Made by a program: the position numbers and the translations under genes. From contig VZRZ01002180.1 of the NCBI GenBank assembly GCA_013398175.1, positions 1,190,883-1,254,882 of the forward strand: a stretch of 64,000 nt of DNA, written 5' to 3'. The DNA is from Climacteris rufus (Eukaryota; Chordata; Aves; Passeriformes; Climacteridae). Shown piece by piece: positions 1-14,523 of the stretch (position 1 is the stretch's first letter; each line of letters opens with the position of its first letter). The notes beneath the pieces are model-generated. The model ran no database searches, had not been told where the DNA came from, and worked only from the letters and a program-made list of their open reading frames with translations.

Positions 1-589
1 AATATGAAGCAGTGTGCTATTTTCTCTTTTTTTTTCCTTTCTGCCGTTGATGCTTCCATATAAGAAAACAAGTACTTTTAATAGATTTTCTTGTTTTAAT
101 GTACTATAAGATCATTGATGTTACAACTTTTTTACCTGCAAATATACATCCTCTGAATTTAATGGCTGTCCTATGAACTTATGTATAAAGTGGCCTCCTC
201 AGAATCATAATGTAGTCTCTTGGTTTGTCGTATGACTACCCAAATGTTGTCAGCAGACTTTTGCTTTTCAGGCTGATATTTCATTTGATTTTTGTGCCAA
301 ATGTTATCTTTTTATCCAATGTAATCTGAAAGAGTACAACCACTCTTTTCCACCCGGCTCCTCCCCTGAAAATTGAAGGTGGAGCAGAAACTGTGTCAAA
401 TTCCTTTGTATCACTCAACTTTTTGAGATTTGGGAGCTGGGGTCACAAAGTAGACATTGGAGTAGTAGCATGTGCACAAATCCATCACTGCACACTGTAT
501 CACCTCCCTAGCTTTGGACAATCAAACTCCTGTGCCCATGGCATGGTATTGTTTTCCATGTTGCTAGCAAAAGGCATTCTTCTTACCTC

Positions 590-639
590 ACATCATATCT
601 TATCTTACCTTACCTCATATCATATCATACATCACATCC
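590..639. repeat. Degenerate pyrimidine-rich simple repeat (CATAT/CTTAC)
   Basis: A run of imperfect five-base units such as CATAT, CTTAT, CTTAC and CATAC. Probably a decayed microsatellite. Confidence 0.6.
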
Positions 640-3600
640 AGAATATTTCTGGATGGCAGTTTCTTATTTTTTCTCCCAGTATGTAGCTGCCTTGATGGAA
701 GGAGATGTTATTTTCCTGACAAATTGGCAGACTGAGAATTGAAGAAAAAGATTTTAAGGAGCAAATATTTAAAACCATTTCATCCTTCTGTAAACTCATA
801 GAGTGCTCTATTTCAGGCTGCAAAACCAGAATAAACCCTGGTACAGGCAGAAACAAACACAAAACCCCAAATGCTTCAGAGTCTGCCTTTTAAGCTATAA
901 ACCTCCTGTCTTACTTCAAGAGCTTACTCTGTATCATAATAAACTATATCAAACTAGACCACTGTTTGTGAAGTTTAGACAGTAACAGTCTAGGATGCTA
1001 AATGGAGCCTGAAAATCACTTGCACATGTGGAACAGCATGTACTGAAACTGGCTTTCCAGAGGTGAAAGGTCAGAGTGTTCCAAACTGCACAGTCTGTTT
1101 TCTATTTCAAAACTCATGGGTATATGGGAAGTCTTCTTACAATACAGGCTACTTATTTTAGAAGAGTTTCCCAAAGCAATAAGGCTGATTATGTACAGAT
1201 TGTAGTTTTTCCTAACTGTGTTTTTATGGAACAGGAATTATTAATAATTTGGATCCTGGTGAACTTTTCATATCAGCTTTTGGTTAATGGGTGTCTGACA
1301 AATTAGCAGTACCCTTTTTGCTAGCAAGGGAGAAATCCTCTCTCCTTTTCCTACGTGGTAGACAAGCAGCTCTAGTCTTTTCGTGCATCTGGCAAAGAAA
1401 GGAGGAGTGGGGCTCTTGTACTGTACTGTAGCCCTCTTTCAGACATTAGAAACTCCTAGACTGGAAATACATGTGAGGTGGAGAAGGACATTCCTACAGC
1501 TCCTCCCTGCCTGCCCTGGCTTTGCAGATGCTTTGAAGCAATGATTTGGGTCAAGTGAGCTCTCATTTTAAACTTTCAGTTATCATTTTCGCAGAACTCA
1601 GGTACTGTGCTGTTTAGGTTCTGAGTAGCAAACTGCAACTGATGAGCATTTTCATAAATTTTTTGTTTGCAGGTTCAGAAAGCCAGAAATGTCTCATCTT
1701 TTTTATTTTTTTTTCAAATTATATAACTTTCAGGGTTATAAATTTGTTCTGTGAGTATTGCAGAAACTGAAGACTGAAACCTCAATTTTGTCAGGAAGCT
1801 GCCTGCTTAACAAGTGAGGAGTAGGTGTCTGAGAGCCTTTTAAGGCCTAAATTAAGGATCAATTCTAAATTAAAAAGCCAGTAAGTAGAAAGTAATTTTT
1901 TTTTAGTGAAATGGTACGAAAGAATTGTTTCATAAACTTTTCGGCAAATTGATAGTAGAAATTGAAATATTTTATTTTCAAAAGTTGTTTAATTACGGAT
2001 GTGCTTGGTTTTCATCTGATATTTGTGCACTGTTTTTTTCCTGTCATTTTCCTTTTCATTTTCAGAAAATGTAAAGGAGGAATTGGGTGCATTTATAAAA
2101 TAGTGAGCAGTATTTAAAAAAAATCTAAAGAGCATATTGAATGGAATGAGATGCTGATGTGGCATTAAGGCATTGAAGTACTGTTCACCTTAATTTTGAA
2201 AACTCATGTCTGTATTCTAAGTTTGCAACTCTGTGTTTGCCAACTGACATAGGCATGTATTGACTTTCAATCTGTGTTGCTAAGATTCTGATTTTTGCAC
2301 TGGTTTCCTGAAGTGTTGCTTCTGTCATAGTATTTCTACTTTGCCTGTTTTGCAGGGGGTTAGATATTATTGTGACTAGGAAAGAAATTTGTTGTCCTTT
2401 ATTGGTTTCTTTGTGGGCCTGATGATTATGGTTCCTGGCAAGAAAGTTGAAAAGCATTTTTCAAGTTTTGTGCTTAATTGCTACACTTCTCAATTTTCAC
2501 AATTAATTTTATGAGAGTTGAATGTTTGCTGAGAGGCTTTGTTTTTCTGTTGTGTAAGTAAAAGAGTTTGCCCTTCAGTTCTGACAGCCTGTAGGAATTC
2601 TGATGGAGAATCTTAAAGCTCACTGAGGAAGGAGTTGTTTTTCTTTTCAGCTCATTCACTCATCAGTGGTTCTGCTCCCTTTAATAGCTGCAGTCAAATG
2701 TTATCTCCAAATCTGGCAAGCTGATGCCTTTTTGTTTAAAGTTAAAGCCCATTTTGGCATTGGAAACGAGATAAGCTCATTTCAAAGGACTAAAGTTGGA
2801 ATGAAGTTAGCAAGGCTCTGTGCCAGCAGATAAGTTCAGTATGCTTCATCAATTAACATGCTGGCACTTACATAATTTTTTGAACAACATAACCTGGGCT
2901 GTTATACAACTCTCTGATGTGCTTGCCATTTGACATTACCTCAACAAATAATGCACAGAAGTTGTTAGATTTATAAAACCTCTTTCATGAGGCATGCTAT
3001 AGAGCAGCATGCAGAAAACAGTCCAAATACTTCATTAGGTGTGTAATGACACATACCTACAAGAACAACAACATATCTCTTCAGACACCCAGCATTGCCT
3101 CTATTAAAAGCTAAGTCTAAGTTTTTATTTCTGCAAGAATTAGTCCTAGTTCTTGATTTTATGTGTGATTTTATGCATTTAGCTATGTAATCTTTTATTG
3201 CTACATGGAAACTTTAACTGTGTCTTTTCAAGAGAAAAGCTTATCATATTTACTAAAGGGATTGTGAAGAGATCAAGTGGGATCAAGACACTTATCTCTT
3301 GTTCTTTCCAAACCTTAGGTGTAAAAGGTAAATATTTTGCTACTAGATTATTATTGCCTGTGACTGTGTAGGCCAAAATACATGTCTCCATGCTGTTAGT
3401 ATGCCAGTGGTAGCTAGCCATACATCTCTGCTTGTGCTGGACTGCATGATACCAGTTGAGTGTTGGCGATGCACAGAATAGGCTGACAGTCTTTCTGGAG
3501 GAAATAAGGTGATTAAGACCAGGGAAATGGACAGTGAAGTGATGGAGGTAACATCAGGCTTTCCAAAGGGGTATATTAAATTGTAATTCAGAAAATAGCA

Positions 3601-5078
3601 GTAATTTTAGATACTTCGAAGCTGTTGGGCAACTGTGTTTCAGCTATGACTCAGTCAGCTTCTGCTGTGTACATCTTGCTTAGACATTGCATCCTTTCTT
3701 TTCAGACATGTACTTTTTAATTCAAGTGTCATTCATGGGATGTGAATTACTGTATCCACACTATTCAGAGACTAAATCTGGCACAAAATGCTGTGGTACA
3801 TCCCTTCTATGTTAGTTATAATTAACCTTTTTCTACTCTTTTACTAATCAAGAAAAAAGGTTATGGGAAAATGAATGTATGGTGATTACCTATGCTACTA
3901 CTGGGGAATGAGATGTTTCTGTTCAATAGCATGACGTGACAAAAATTTCAGAGAATTTTGTGAAACTCAAGACTAAGAACACATTCATAGTATAACTTAT
4001 GTGGCTAGAGGAGTCCATCAGGCAGTGCTTTCTCCCAGTGCCTTCTGAAGAGCATTTCTTCTAATAATTATTGGATGACAAGAGAGAGCTTGTTCTTCTT
4101 GGAGTGGTCAAACTGTCAATAAAAATCCTGTCTGTAGTGTATGTCCCTCCCCATGGGAACACTTATGTTTATGTATGTTTTCTCCCCTCTTCTAGTATGC
4201 TTTTGTCAGTGAAAGCTATATCTGGAAAAAGATCTGAAGTGTCAAGGAAAGAACAGTGATTTCTTGGTTAAAAAGAAAATGCTTACCCCTGTATGGATGT
4301 GATTTGTACTTTATTCCCGCTCTAAGATTTTTAATTTTTTTTTCTTCTATAATTTTAAAATTATTTGCTTTTGACCTATTGAGAGTGTCTTACATTGTAA
4401 ATAATAGATAATAAAATCTGGGAATGCTATGACTAGGTACCTTTATAGAAGACGGAAGTAGAGTGGGAAGCAAAGCTACTCATTCTGTCTGTGACTTTTT
4501 CTGAAGCTGCTCCTAGTTTTCACTCTAAGCAGTTCTTTTTAACCATGGCTTTATTCTTGGCTGTAAATAGTGCTCTTGCACAGGGCTTTTTGAATAGAGC
4601 AAAGTGCTTATATGCAACTGTGTTCCAACTGTGTGAATGCCATTGAGAGTGTGTCTGGTGTTTCCCTTGGGCTGGCTGCAGGTTTTAGGAGGCATGTAGT
4701 TAACAGGAGACCAGAAGGATTTGGACTATGGTCCATGGTGGCTCATTCTGTATCTCTGTACTTGATAGGTTTTTCCATCAACCACTGTCTGTGAGCTTGT
4801 GTGCATTTGTGTCTGTGAGAGAAAGATACAATTTGTAATAGGTATTTACAGTTGTTCTGTATTAGTCTACTGAACCAATACCTCTGTCTGGGAAACTTAG
4901 GAGGAAGGCAAAACAAAAGTTTGTTCTGCCTTAAACTTGAAAAAGTATATGGATTTTTTTTTTTCTAAGTACAGAGCAGTCAAGTGTTTCTTCAAAGCAT
5001 GTGTCAAACCTTTAGATCAATACCTTGACCTATTTTGTGGTCTCCCAAGAGATGAGACTTCATACACAAACAAATGAT

Positions 5079-5102
5079 GAGATCACATGTGAGATCACAT
5101 GT
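5079..5102. repeat. 12-bp tandem repeat, two perfect copies
   Basis: GAGATCACATGT occurs twice head to tail, followed by a diverged AAGGTCAC. It is a minor local duplication. Confidence 0.8.
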
Positions 5103-7103
5103 AAGGTCACAGTCACTTGTAGTCCAAGTGCCAAACCTTCTGAGTATTTTTCTCTTAGAAACAGGCATCAGACTATCTTCTAATATACAGTTGTTGTCTT
5201 ATGTTCCATAAAGTACTGTATCCAGCATCTATTTTTCTTTCACTTTGTGGCTTGGGTTTAGCATTTTAACAGCAGTTGCTATGGAAGAGTTAGGCATATT
5301 TATTGGGCCATGACAAACGGCAACAGCTGAAAGACAAATATTGTATTCTGTTTTAAGTATAAGGTGGGCCCTGAGCCAGAGATTAGCAGCTTCAGAATAT
5401 AGCTAGCCACAAAGCTGGATCCTCGGGTCCTGACGCACACTCTTGTTACTCTGGCATAATGCTTAAATGTAGCTAAATACTGTAAATATTTTCCCCATTA
5501 CTATTTTGGTTTCTTTCTGCTTGTTAAAAGGATACAGACGGCTTGTCCATGTTCATGAATTAGTTTCATTATCAGCAAAAGAAAATAGTGGATGGAATTA
5601 ATTATGCATTTCACACTTTGCCCTCACTAGACATTTTGCTTGCTTCTGTTCAGTGAATGTAGGGGTAAGTGCACAGAATTGAGAAAACATTTGCAAAAAC
5701 TGACTGTATTGTGAAAAGGGATGGACTACAGGAGGGACAAAACCAGTAGAAAGTTAACTAGGACAAACTTCACATTTTATCAACATGTAATAACTGTATA
5801 TACAATGGTAGAAGTGAAAACGTTCAGATATACATTCCACAAACAGTTTTAAAACTGATATTCATACATCGACTATTGCTATACTCCAGCATGTAGGGAG
5901 TTAATACAATTCATACCATAGCTGGGAAGTTTTGCTCTTGAAGTTTTGTGTACTGTAGAAATCTGGGCCAGAATTTGGGTATAATTTCTCCATGGGTTTT
6001 CAAAGGGTAATCCTCACCCTACAATGTGAAGAGGGGTAAATCATGGTTTTTACAGGTAGTGGTTTGAAACGCGAGTAATCTCTTCTAACAAAAATCTCTC
6101 TGGAAATAAAGACCTTGAAATGGTTTTGCTTGAAATTCTTACCACCAACTCCCTCCAGCCAAAAAAAAACGCCCAACAAATTAAACACCAAAAAGCCTCA
6201 AAACTAAAAACTCTACAGAAATGCAAAAAAAAAAAGTCTCCCTGAAGACAGATTTTTTTTTTTCCTTTTGCCTGTCCATTGCATTTTAGTAATTTCTTGT
6301 TTTGCACTTCCCAGAGCTTAAAAGTAACTTGCTAAAGTCTTCTCACTTGAGGGAATGTCAGAATGTTTTAAGTCAGGATCTTCTAACCAACTCCAGTCCA
6401 TGTGCTGTGGGAGCTGTTAGCTAATATAAGTTTTATGGCCTGGTGCAGAAGACCTTTTCACCTTTGGAAGTTCTGGATTTCAGTAATGATGTCAAGATGC
6501 TGAGGTCTTTTAGTAGACCTCTGGATAAAGCAAGAGCCAAAGAGTGAGACCTTGAACGGAATAAAACAGAATTGCAGTATTTTCCAGTAGTAAAATGTTT
6601 CATACTTCCCTGGTGGTGTGCCTTTCGTTCAATAGTCCTTTTGCCCCTGGGGCTGACAGGAAGATGAGGAGTGGTAGAACAGGGGGGCAAAGTAGCATAG
6701 GTTGCTGGTGTAGGGAGGGTTGAGCGAGCTGCTGCGTGGTGCTTAATTTCCAGCTGGGATTAAAACTAGGAGAGTAGCCCTTCAGGGTGGGTAGGCCCAC
6801 AGAGCCTGGAGGATTTCTTTGGGCTTGCCATAGCTGTTTGTATCTTCCCCTGTTGATCTAACTCTTTTCTCTTTTTAGTCTGGTCTGTCTGTAATAGTCA
6901 CCTTTCTGAGGCTTTCCTGGGGATGTATCATTCATAGAAGCACAGGGGTGTGTGTGGTGAAGTAAGAACGTTGACAAGGCTGGCTCTGTGAAATGGCCAG
7001 GTATCCTGTTTCTAGGGATTGAAACAGCTCTCCCTGGTCTTGTCTGCCTTTTTTGTCCCAAATAGACTGCTCTTTCTCCTCTAATAACCACCAACCTCTC
7101 TGA

Positions 7104-7210
7104 TTTTGGTGTGTTTTTGGGGTTTTTCTTTGGTTGGTTTGGGTGGGTTTTGTTGGTTTTTTGTTTGGTTTTTTTTTTTTTTGGTTTGTTTGTTTGTTTT
7201 TTTTTCTTTG
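7104..7210. repeat. Low-complexity T/G-rich tract
   Basis: Made almost only of T and G: TTGG and GTTT units, then a long T run and GTTTGTTTGTTT. It looks like a decayed homopolymer or microsatellite. Confidence 0.85.
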
Positions 7211-10068
7211 AGTGGAGGGGGTTGAAACATCTGCTGTTTTAGTATCTGAGGTACAGGATGTACCTGTGAATGTATGTCTGTAAGTGACACAGTTTATTTT
7301 AATTTAGTGGGTTTTTTTAACCCCCTGCATTAAAGCAATGGTTAAGACCTTAAAGGACCAAGCAGCTCTTAGCATAAATGCTGTACAAATAAGCTACAGG
7401 TTTTCTGCCTTGAGGATTCCTGTCTTGAAGCCTGCACAGTTTGTGACCCTGCAATGAAACAGACAAACAAAGGAAGTGTGTGTTCCAAAAAATGGAGAAA
7501 GTTTGGATAGTTAGCAGTAATTTCAGGATACTGTGCACAGAATTTATCAGTGATGTGTGCTACTGAAAAGTCAGTTTTCTGTAACAGCCTAACAGTTTTG
7601 TAGTTAAAACTGTGATGATCAGAAACTGTTACCTGATGCTGATGTAGGTTTGGGCCAATTTCTTTCTTTGATCACTCTTCTTTAAAACTCCTTTTGATCG
7701 AAATGGTAGGTATAAAAATTTTGCACCCCTCTGTAGCAGTATGCTTATTTCAGGATGTAAGTATGGATTGGTGGTTAGCAGAGGGTTTTTTTGCGTTTCC
7801 TGGAGGTTTCTCTGTGGTTTTGATGGCATATGGCTTTTATACTTTCTGCTTCAGATTGTGTGTTGTGTGCTGCTTTATGTCTTGTACCTCAGAGCTGGCT
7901 GCAGGAGCAGATGAAATGAATCTATAAATAGTTCTTTGAACTCTTCCATGGCATATAAGTATTGCTCTCTACTACCCTAGACGTACTGGGCACATTCATT
8001 TGTCCTCTTTTATGGTGTAAGGAGGGAAGGGTTCATTCTCACCTGTTCAAATACTTCCAGTTAGTGTGAAAAATCCCTATCTATAACAGATGAATCTGTG
8101 GTAGTGTAAGAAAAGACTCTGGTGGGTATTAAAGCAGCTGGTATTCGTACATGTTTCACATTACAGTTCGGAGCATTAACCCGAGGAAGCGTGAGTTGGG
8201 TCATTGCATGCTTGGGGTTTATCTAGCAAATCACAGCGACAGAAGTGGTGCGATGACCCACTTAGAACGACATGTTCAGTCTCTTCAGCATTCCCCATCT
8301 GCAGTGCTGGTTTCACTTGTATGCTTAACTCAGGGCTGAGGAAAAAAATCTCAGTGCTAATGACTGAAGGCTTGATTATTTTAATAGAGCAGTTTATTTC
8401 TTTGGTTCTTAAGTGGCACTTGTAGAAAGTCTTGAAAGAAAATTACTTTGTTTTATATTAATGTAAGATGGCCAAAAAAAATCTCAAAGGACCAGATCCT
8501 TTAAGATGTTTAAATAGCAAACTGCAGTTCCAGTCACTTACAGCTAGAGCTCAGCACTCAAAGTGGACACATATGAATACAGGGCCCTCTCTTGCAGAGG
8601 GAAACATTGGCTTGTGAGAGAGAAGTGAATCCACTCTGTTTTGGAGGGAAGTATCATGCATGTAACTCTCTGGTAATTCTTCACTGGTAGAAATAAATAA
8701 TTACATTATTCTTGGGATGTTTTTAAGGTGGCTTACTGATTTAGCTGATGGATGGAAAATGTAGGAGGATTACTTGGCTATTCGTTTATGTGGGTGATGA
8801 AATAATGGCTTCCAAGTTTGTTATTTGTGTTGGCAGCAAGAAACAAATTGTTAAGATGTGAGTGTCTGTACTGAGGATAGCAACGCATTTCTGGTTGTCA
8901 GTCAACACTTCCCCCTCTTCCCCCCTGCCCTGGTATCACTTGTGATGTAATGCCATTCTGATGTAGTGGAACCCTCTGTGCTCCTGATTTGTAATTAGAT
9001 GTGACATCACTATGCAAAGGTTGCTCAAAAAGTTGTCATGGGACACTTGTTATAGGCATTAAAGCTATTTTATTAAGAATGCTTTCTACTTTTTGGTAGC
9101 ATAAAATCGTCTGTTACCACAAAACTTTGCTTCTTTCCCTGAGGAAACAGAATTTAAATATCAAAAGGCATCTTTCTTAATACATTATATATGGGATTCA
9201 CATTGATGCAAATGAAACAGGAGTTGGGAGTCCTGGGTGCAGGTGCACAGTGTAACTATTTACAGTACATTTGCACTAGAAGTTGTATCTGCAGGATTGT
9301 TCCCTGGTTCTTCCCTGGTTTTACCACCACATATTAACTAGAAATTTCTGGTTTGATTTTTTTTTTTGTGTTTCAGAGGTGACACAAAACCCATAAATGA
9401 GAGCCTAGCTGTCATCAGTATCACTTTCTTTGGCCTAAATAGTGTCTGACTCAGGGAAGTGTAAGCAGGAATTCATTCATTCTTTTGTTTCAATGGATTT
9501 CTGTCATATTCTGCACAGATGCATGTAAAAATATTTTAATTTTCAAAGAAATGTGACTTCAGTATATTGATGAGAATAATAGATTCTATTGGGCAATTTT
9601 TTAGCTAGGACTTGGGAACTTAACTATCTGGCCAACATAGGGAAGATAAAAGTAAAATGGCAATTTTTTCCATCCAGTCAAATGAATGGCATGATGTTGA
9701 TTGATTATCCATAGAGTTGCAGAAGAAAGTCCTACTAAATTCAGCATCCCTATTTACTGTGTATGGGTAAGATACCAATTTCTATTGTGTTGGTCTGGCA
9801 AGCTCCCTGCTCTGTAAAATGGGTGGATTCAGGTATTGGTCTGATTGATATTTGCTGGTTGTAGCAAGGGATTCTGATCAATAAAATTATTTCTTAAAAA
9901 ATGAATTCTTGGTTCTTTTGATATGCTTTTGCAATTTTAGGCCACATATGATTTGATTTTTGAGCTAACTTGCCAGTTAGGTACTAGAGAAGGGAACCAT
10001 CTGCTCTGCTCTGTTGTGGGAGCAGTTAAAGAAGCAGTTTCTGGTCTCTGCCTGCACTCATACTTTTT

Positions 10069-10110
10069 AATATAATAAAACCAACCCAATATAATAAAAC
10101 CAACCAACCC
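10069..10110. repeat. Imperfect ~20-bp tandem duplication
   Basis: AATATAATAAAACCAACCC at 10069-10087 is repeated at 10088-10110 with an extra CAAC unit inside the second copy. Confidence 0.8.
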
Positions 10111-12603
10111 AACCCATTTCAGTGCAAACCAATTGCACTTGTTCCAGCGCTTCTTTCTTGTGCAATTTTAGTTTCAAGTTAACATACAAATTATTACTAA
10201 TACTGTGGGATCTGTTGACTTCAAAGGAGTTTGCTGTTAACTGGAGCAAAGGCAGGGTTTCACCCTGTAACTATTCATGCTGTAAGGGGCTATACTTAGC
10301 AATGACCTAAGGTCCTTCTAGAGCTACTGACTTCATGTTTCCAGCTTCCCATGGGCTCATGCACTGCTCTTTCAAATGCACAGGAAGCACCTCGTGTTCC
10401 AGCCCGAGTTCTGTATATCAGCATTTAAAAGGCAACTAGTAAATACCAGGCATCGCAGAATGACACCATGCTTTGCTTTGGCATGGGTGACAGAATGTGA
10501 GACCTTCTAGGGTGACCCTTTGCTTAGTTTGGGATGTAGATCACTACTCTGAACTGCTCATGCATTAGTCTCCCTGGCTTGTTGGTATGTTATAGGCTCT
10601 CCTGCTTTAAGAAGTCTTTGCCTCGACAGCAAATATCCTTGCTGCAGGGTAGGTACTGAGATCAACTGGTTTTTAGGGACGCTGTGGTTGTTACCTATTT
10701 GTCTGTAATGTAGCGCAGCTCTGCAACAGACTTGATTTTATTGCACTGGCACTGACTTTTCTTAGTCTGCAAACACAGCTTCCAACTCATAGCATTAAAA
10801 GAAAACCCTAATAGAAATCAAGATGCATGCTACATATCCTGACAAGAGAAAAGGAAATTGGTTTGATGCATACTTTTACAGAAAAATCAGGGAGTATCTG
10901 TGGCTTTTAACTTATCAGTTCTCATTTATTCCTAGATACTAAACTGGCTAGCCTATGATTCCCCAGGTCCTCTGGCCTTTAGGACAAAGCACCACCTCCT
11001 TCTGTGTGGTGTCCTTCATGAAATTATAGGGGCCTATACTAGGAAACTTACAAGACCCTTCTGTTTGTTCCTTGAATAATGTAATTGGGATTTCAGCAGA
11101 CTTAGCAGAATTGAGTTTATTTGGTTTACCTGGACATACTTAAATGTTTATCTAGTTTTTGGCTATAACATTAAGACTACAATCTTTTCCTGAAGTGTCA
11201 GTAACTTGCTATTCTCATTACAATGACCTATATTTTTCCCTTTTTCATTTACTTTGCAGTTAGCAGAGGATTCTGTTTCACCCCTTAACCACTCAGACCC
11301 TTAACTATCCAGAATTTCTTTACATTAGTGAGACTATACTAACCAGCTGGTGTTATTAGGCTAGATTTTATAGAAAAAGACTATTAAAGCACAGTACATC
11401 CTGTTTCTGACGGTTCTCACAGGTATCTGGCACAAAGCAGTACTTCAGTGACATCCTGAATCCCGCGCTGGGTCAGCCAGCAAACAGAAAGGACAAATCA
11501 CACAATGTTTGGCTGTATATGCCAGCAGCTGGTTTTTGGGCTGTGAGAAGAAATGCACACGGTGGGTTTAAGCTAACTTAGCAGGGGAAGGGAACAGTCA
11601 TTTCAGTCATACAGACTGAATTAGGTCTTGTCCAGATTGAAAGCACTCCCAGCACTGACAATGCTTATGCTGACAAAGGAGTATCTGCTGGACCTAACCT
11701 CCCTGTAGATAGATACCACTTTCAGCTACACACTTGTTATTTATTTAGAGGTGTTGGTGGTTTTGCATTTTCCAGGCCAGCAACTGTAAAGACAAAACTG
11801 AGTATGAATTGGACTTGAGGAAATGGATTATTCCTGTCCAAATGCAGGTTGCTGTTGTACTGGATTCTTCAGTGGTAGAAGTACACCATGCACAGCATTT
11901 GGGAGGAGGCAGCCTGGCAGGAGGGGCCAGCATGGCATGGTGAAACAGGACCAAAGAGCTACTCTGAGGCACCAGCAGTAACTGTGCTACTAGACAGTGA
12001 AAAAAATCCAACAAAAAACCAAACACAATGCCCTGCCCAAACCCCAGAACCTGCTTTTGTTCTTGTTGCAGGATTTTTGGACAATTGTTCCTTGCCAGAC
12101 AGACATGTTCCAAGTGTAAAACGTTCCCCAAAACCCACAGGTTTCCTTAATTCTTGTTCCTATGCTGTCACTTTACATGGGAGTTCTTGTTTTGCTTTTG
12201 CTGAAGGATTAGGATGTAGGATTAGGAACTTTGCATGTATAAGGGCTTTACCACTGTGTGTTTTACCTTTGTGTTTCTGTGTCAAGGGTGGTTCTGGCAA
12301 GAGAAAAATCATCTCAAACTGGCCCACTATGCAGAAAGTCCATAACATTGCTTTTGCATTCAGGTGTTTTAGGGATGACACAGAAGTGGACCAAACGAGA
12401 GCTGTGTGGGCAGTGCTAGTTACCCATCTATATATATATAACTGGTGTATGGTTGATGGGGGGAGGGGTGGGGTGGTTTGTGGAAGTACAAGGTGTAACT
12501 ATTTGCATATAAGCTTGGACGGTTAAGCACTTTGCAATACTTCAGTGATACGTCGTGTATTTGGAGAAATGACAGGGGAAAAAGTTTTGTACTCCAAGCA
12601 AAA

Positions 12604-12609
12604 TTTATT
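12604..12609 (-). promoter_or_regulatory. SORBS2: Candidate SORBS2 polyadenylation signal AATAAA
   Basis: TTTATT on the plus strand reads AATAAA on the gene strand. It is followed 10-25 bases later by a CA-containing stretch and T-rich sequence, as expected for a cleavage site near 12585. It is the most distal good hexamer before sequence that no longer looks transcribed. Confidence 0.5.
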
Positions 12610-13294
12610 AGAAGTCTATTCAAGAAAAAAAACCAAAACACAGAGACCTTTTGCTTGTAGGAATTCAAAGTCAGTTACCTGAAAGCCAGGTATGAAAAAC
12701 CTGCATTTTTCTAAAATCAGATACAGAGTAGAAACAGTACTTTTTAAATATCACAGGCAACAGATATTTAAGTCTTCAATCATAAATGGCATCAAAGATA
12801 GTATTAATCTCACAGCAAAGCTGCATGCAGACCTAGTTTAAAATTGAAAGCCTTTGAATATAAAGCTTTTGCCATGAAATCTGCAATAATAAAGGTATGC
12901 TGCACAAAGATGTTTCTTTACCTTTGCCTTAATGACATTTCTCAGTAATAAAGACATATGTACATTTAGATTTGGCTGGTAAACCATATTTTAATTAATA
13001 AAATTTTGCATTAAATGCTATCTTACAGAATTGCACTATCCAGATGTGCTTATGGTAAACAGAGCAAGAAAGAAAAACGCATTGAAATTTTCTGTATGTG
13101 AAGAGGGCAAAGATCAAATAAGAAAATTAATTTTTTAAAAATCAACAACCAAATGGCTCTGTACAAAAAAGCAAACTTATGTACAAAATGCTACAGAGAC
13201 TACATACATTTTGATAATTTTGATCCTTTACCCATGAGAAATGCAGCAGAAGCTTTTGCCATCTCTAAGGTGCTGAAGAAACCAAATCTGAATT

Positions 13295-13300
13295 TTTATT
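13295..13300 (-). promoter_or_regulatory. SORBS2: Candidate proximal polyadenylation signal AATAAA
   Basis: A second AATAAA on the gene strand, about 1.2 kb after the stop codon. It could define a shorter 3' UTR. It sits in A/T-rich sequence, so a chance hexamer is quite possible. Confidence 0.3.
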
Positions 13301-14523
13301 TTTATAAAGACATAGTCATTATCATCCTGTGCCTTAATTTCATTTGCTATTTATGCTTACCTTTGCTTATGGAAAATGTATGTTTTCAAACACTTGTTTC
13401 ATTCAGGAAAAAAAACCACCTCTAAAATATATCAGTTTTAATACGTGTGACTTTTTTTTCTGTCTAAATTCCTAAAAAGAATGTGTAACTTGGGTTTCAT
13501 TAACATACATATACATATACAGTGAAGTAAATCAGTACATGATGCTTGTGAATATTTTTCAGGTGGCTATGTTAGGAAAGAAAAAAACCAAAACCCAACA
13601 ACCCTTTGCACTAACACTGTTACCTTCCTGCTTCTTAAAATTCCTGATACGTAAAAACACTAACGTCTTACACTTCATGTTGCTTACTATTAACAACCAT
13701 TTAATATCAGACATCAGTAGCAGGTTATTATTGTCTATGCTTTAGCATTGTCTGTCTCTTCCTTAAATCCTCTTTCCCAAGTCTCTGTCTTTTGCACTTC
13801 TTACCTTTTAACAGAAAACACTATAAGTTCATTAGGGAGAAAAAGAGAAAAGATTTAGCCAATACCATTGCACCCGTTAAGAACACTTGCAGTTCTTCCA
13901 TTTTTCACTTTGCTTACTTGAGATTTTACAATCACTGTGCATACATAACAGCATACAAGTGCAGGCAAAAAATCTATATTATAATTTGTCATACATTGTA
14001 AACCAGTACAATAGGCAAACCCGTGATACAGCAAAGTGGAAGCAACAAATGCTGCCAAGCTAGTAAGAATGTGGAAAATAAATTTTTTAAAAAATAGTAA
14101 ACAGCAACTTTCCCCTGTATTACATGCATGCTGAAAAAAATCCCACCAGACTTCATTGTAGTACCACAAATGTTCAAACTAAAAACATATTTTCCCCATT
14201 CCCCCCTACCCCCCATGGCAACTCATCTGTGTACCTGTCATCAGGCTTTTCCTATTGTGTTTCACATGAAAAGACTTTAAAGCAGGGAGCATTTAAATGT
14301 TGAAATGATTCCTCTTGTCTCAGAAAAGCTTAGTTATTCACACTGTGGTCGTTGCTGTAATACTGCTGGAACGGTTTGGCAGGTGGGATGGGATGAGGAT
14401 GAACTAGATGGCCTCTATTTGAGACTGCAAGCAAGAAAACAGAAGGCCAGCACAGCATGTTTTCTAGCAGCTTTATGCAGATGTGTTGCAGAGATGCAGC
14501 ATAAATAAGTAGAAAAAAAAATT

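Larger units (their letters stand above)
1..12584. other. Intergenic region downstream of SORBS2
   Basis: I find no exon, RNA gene or recognisable pseudogene here. ORFs are short and unlike known families; the longest (11888-12526, plus, 212 codons) has no motif and no splice context I trust. There is no CpG-rich promoter-like segment. In human, PDLIM3 lies next on this side in the same orientation, but none of its exons is visible, so the gene must be further left if synteny holds. Small repeats are listed separately. Confidence 0.7.
12585..14523 (-). other. SORBS2: SORBS2 3' untranslated region (inferred extent)
   Basis: This is AT-rich sequence between the SORBS2 stop and the first convincing polyadenylation signal about 1.9 kb downstream. 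Small ORFs on both strands here are short and unlike any family I know. The left limit is inferred from the AATAAA at 12604-12609; an earlier AATAAA at 13295-13300 could give a shorter transcript. I cannot identify individual regulatory elements without alignments. Confidence 0.6.

Noticed and set aside
1..12500. Possible first exons of the neighbouring PDLIM3 gene
   Set aside because: No PDZ-like start (GFRLxGG type) or CpG-rich promoter could be found on either strand.
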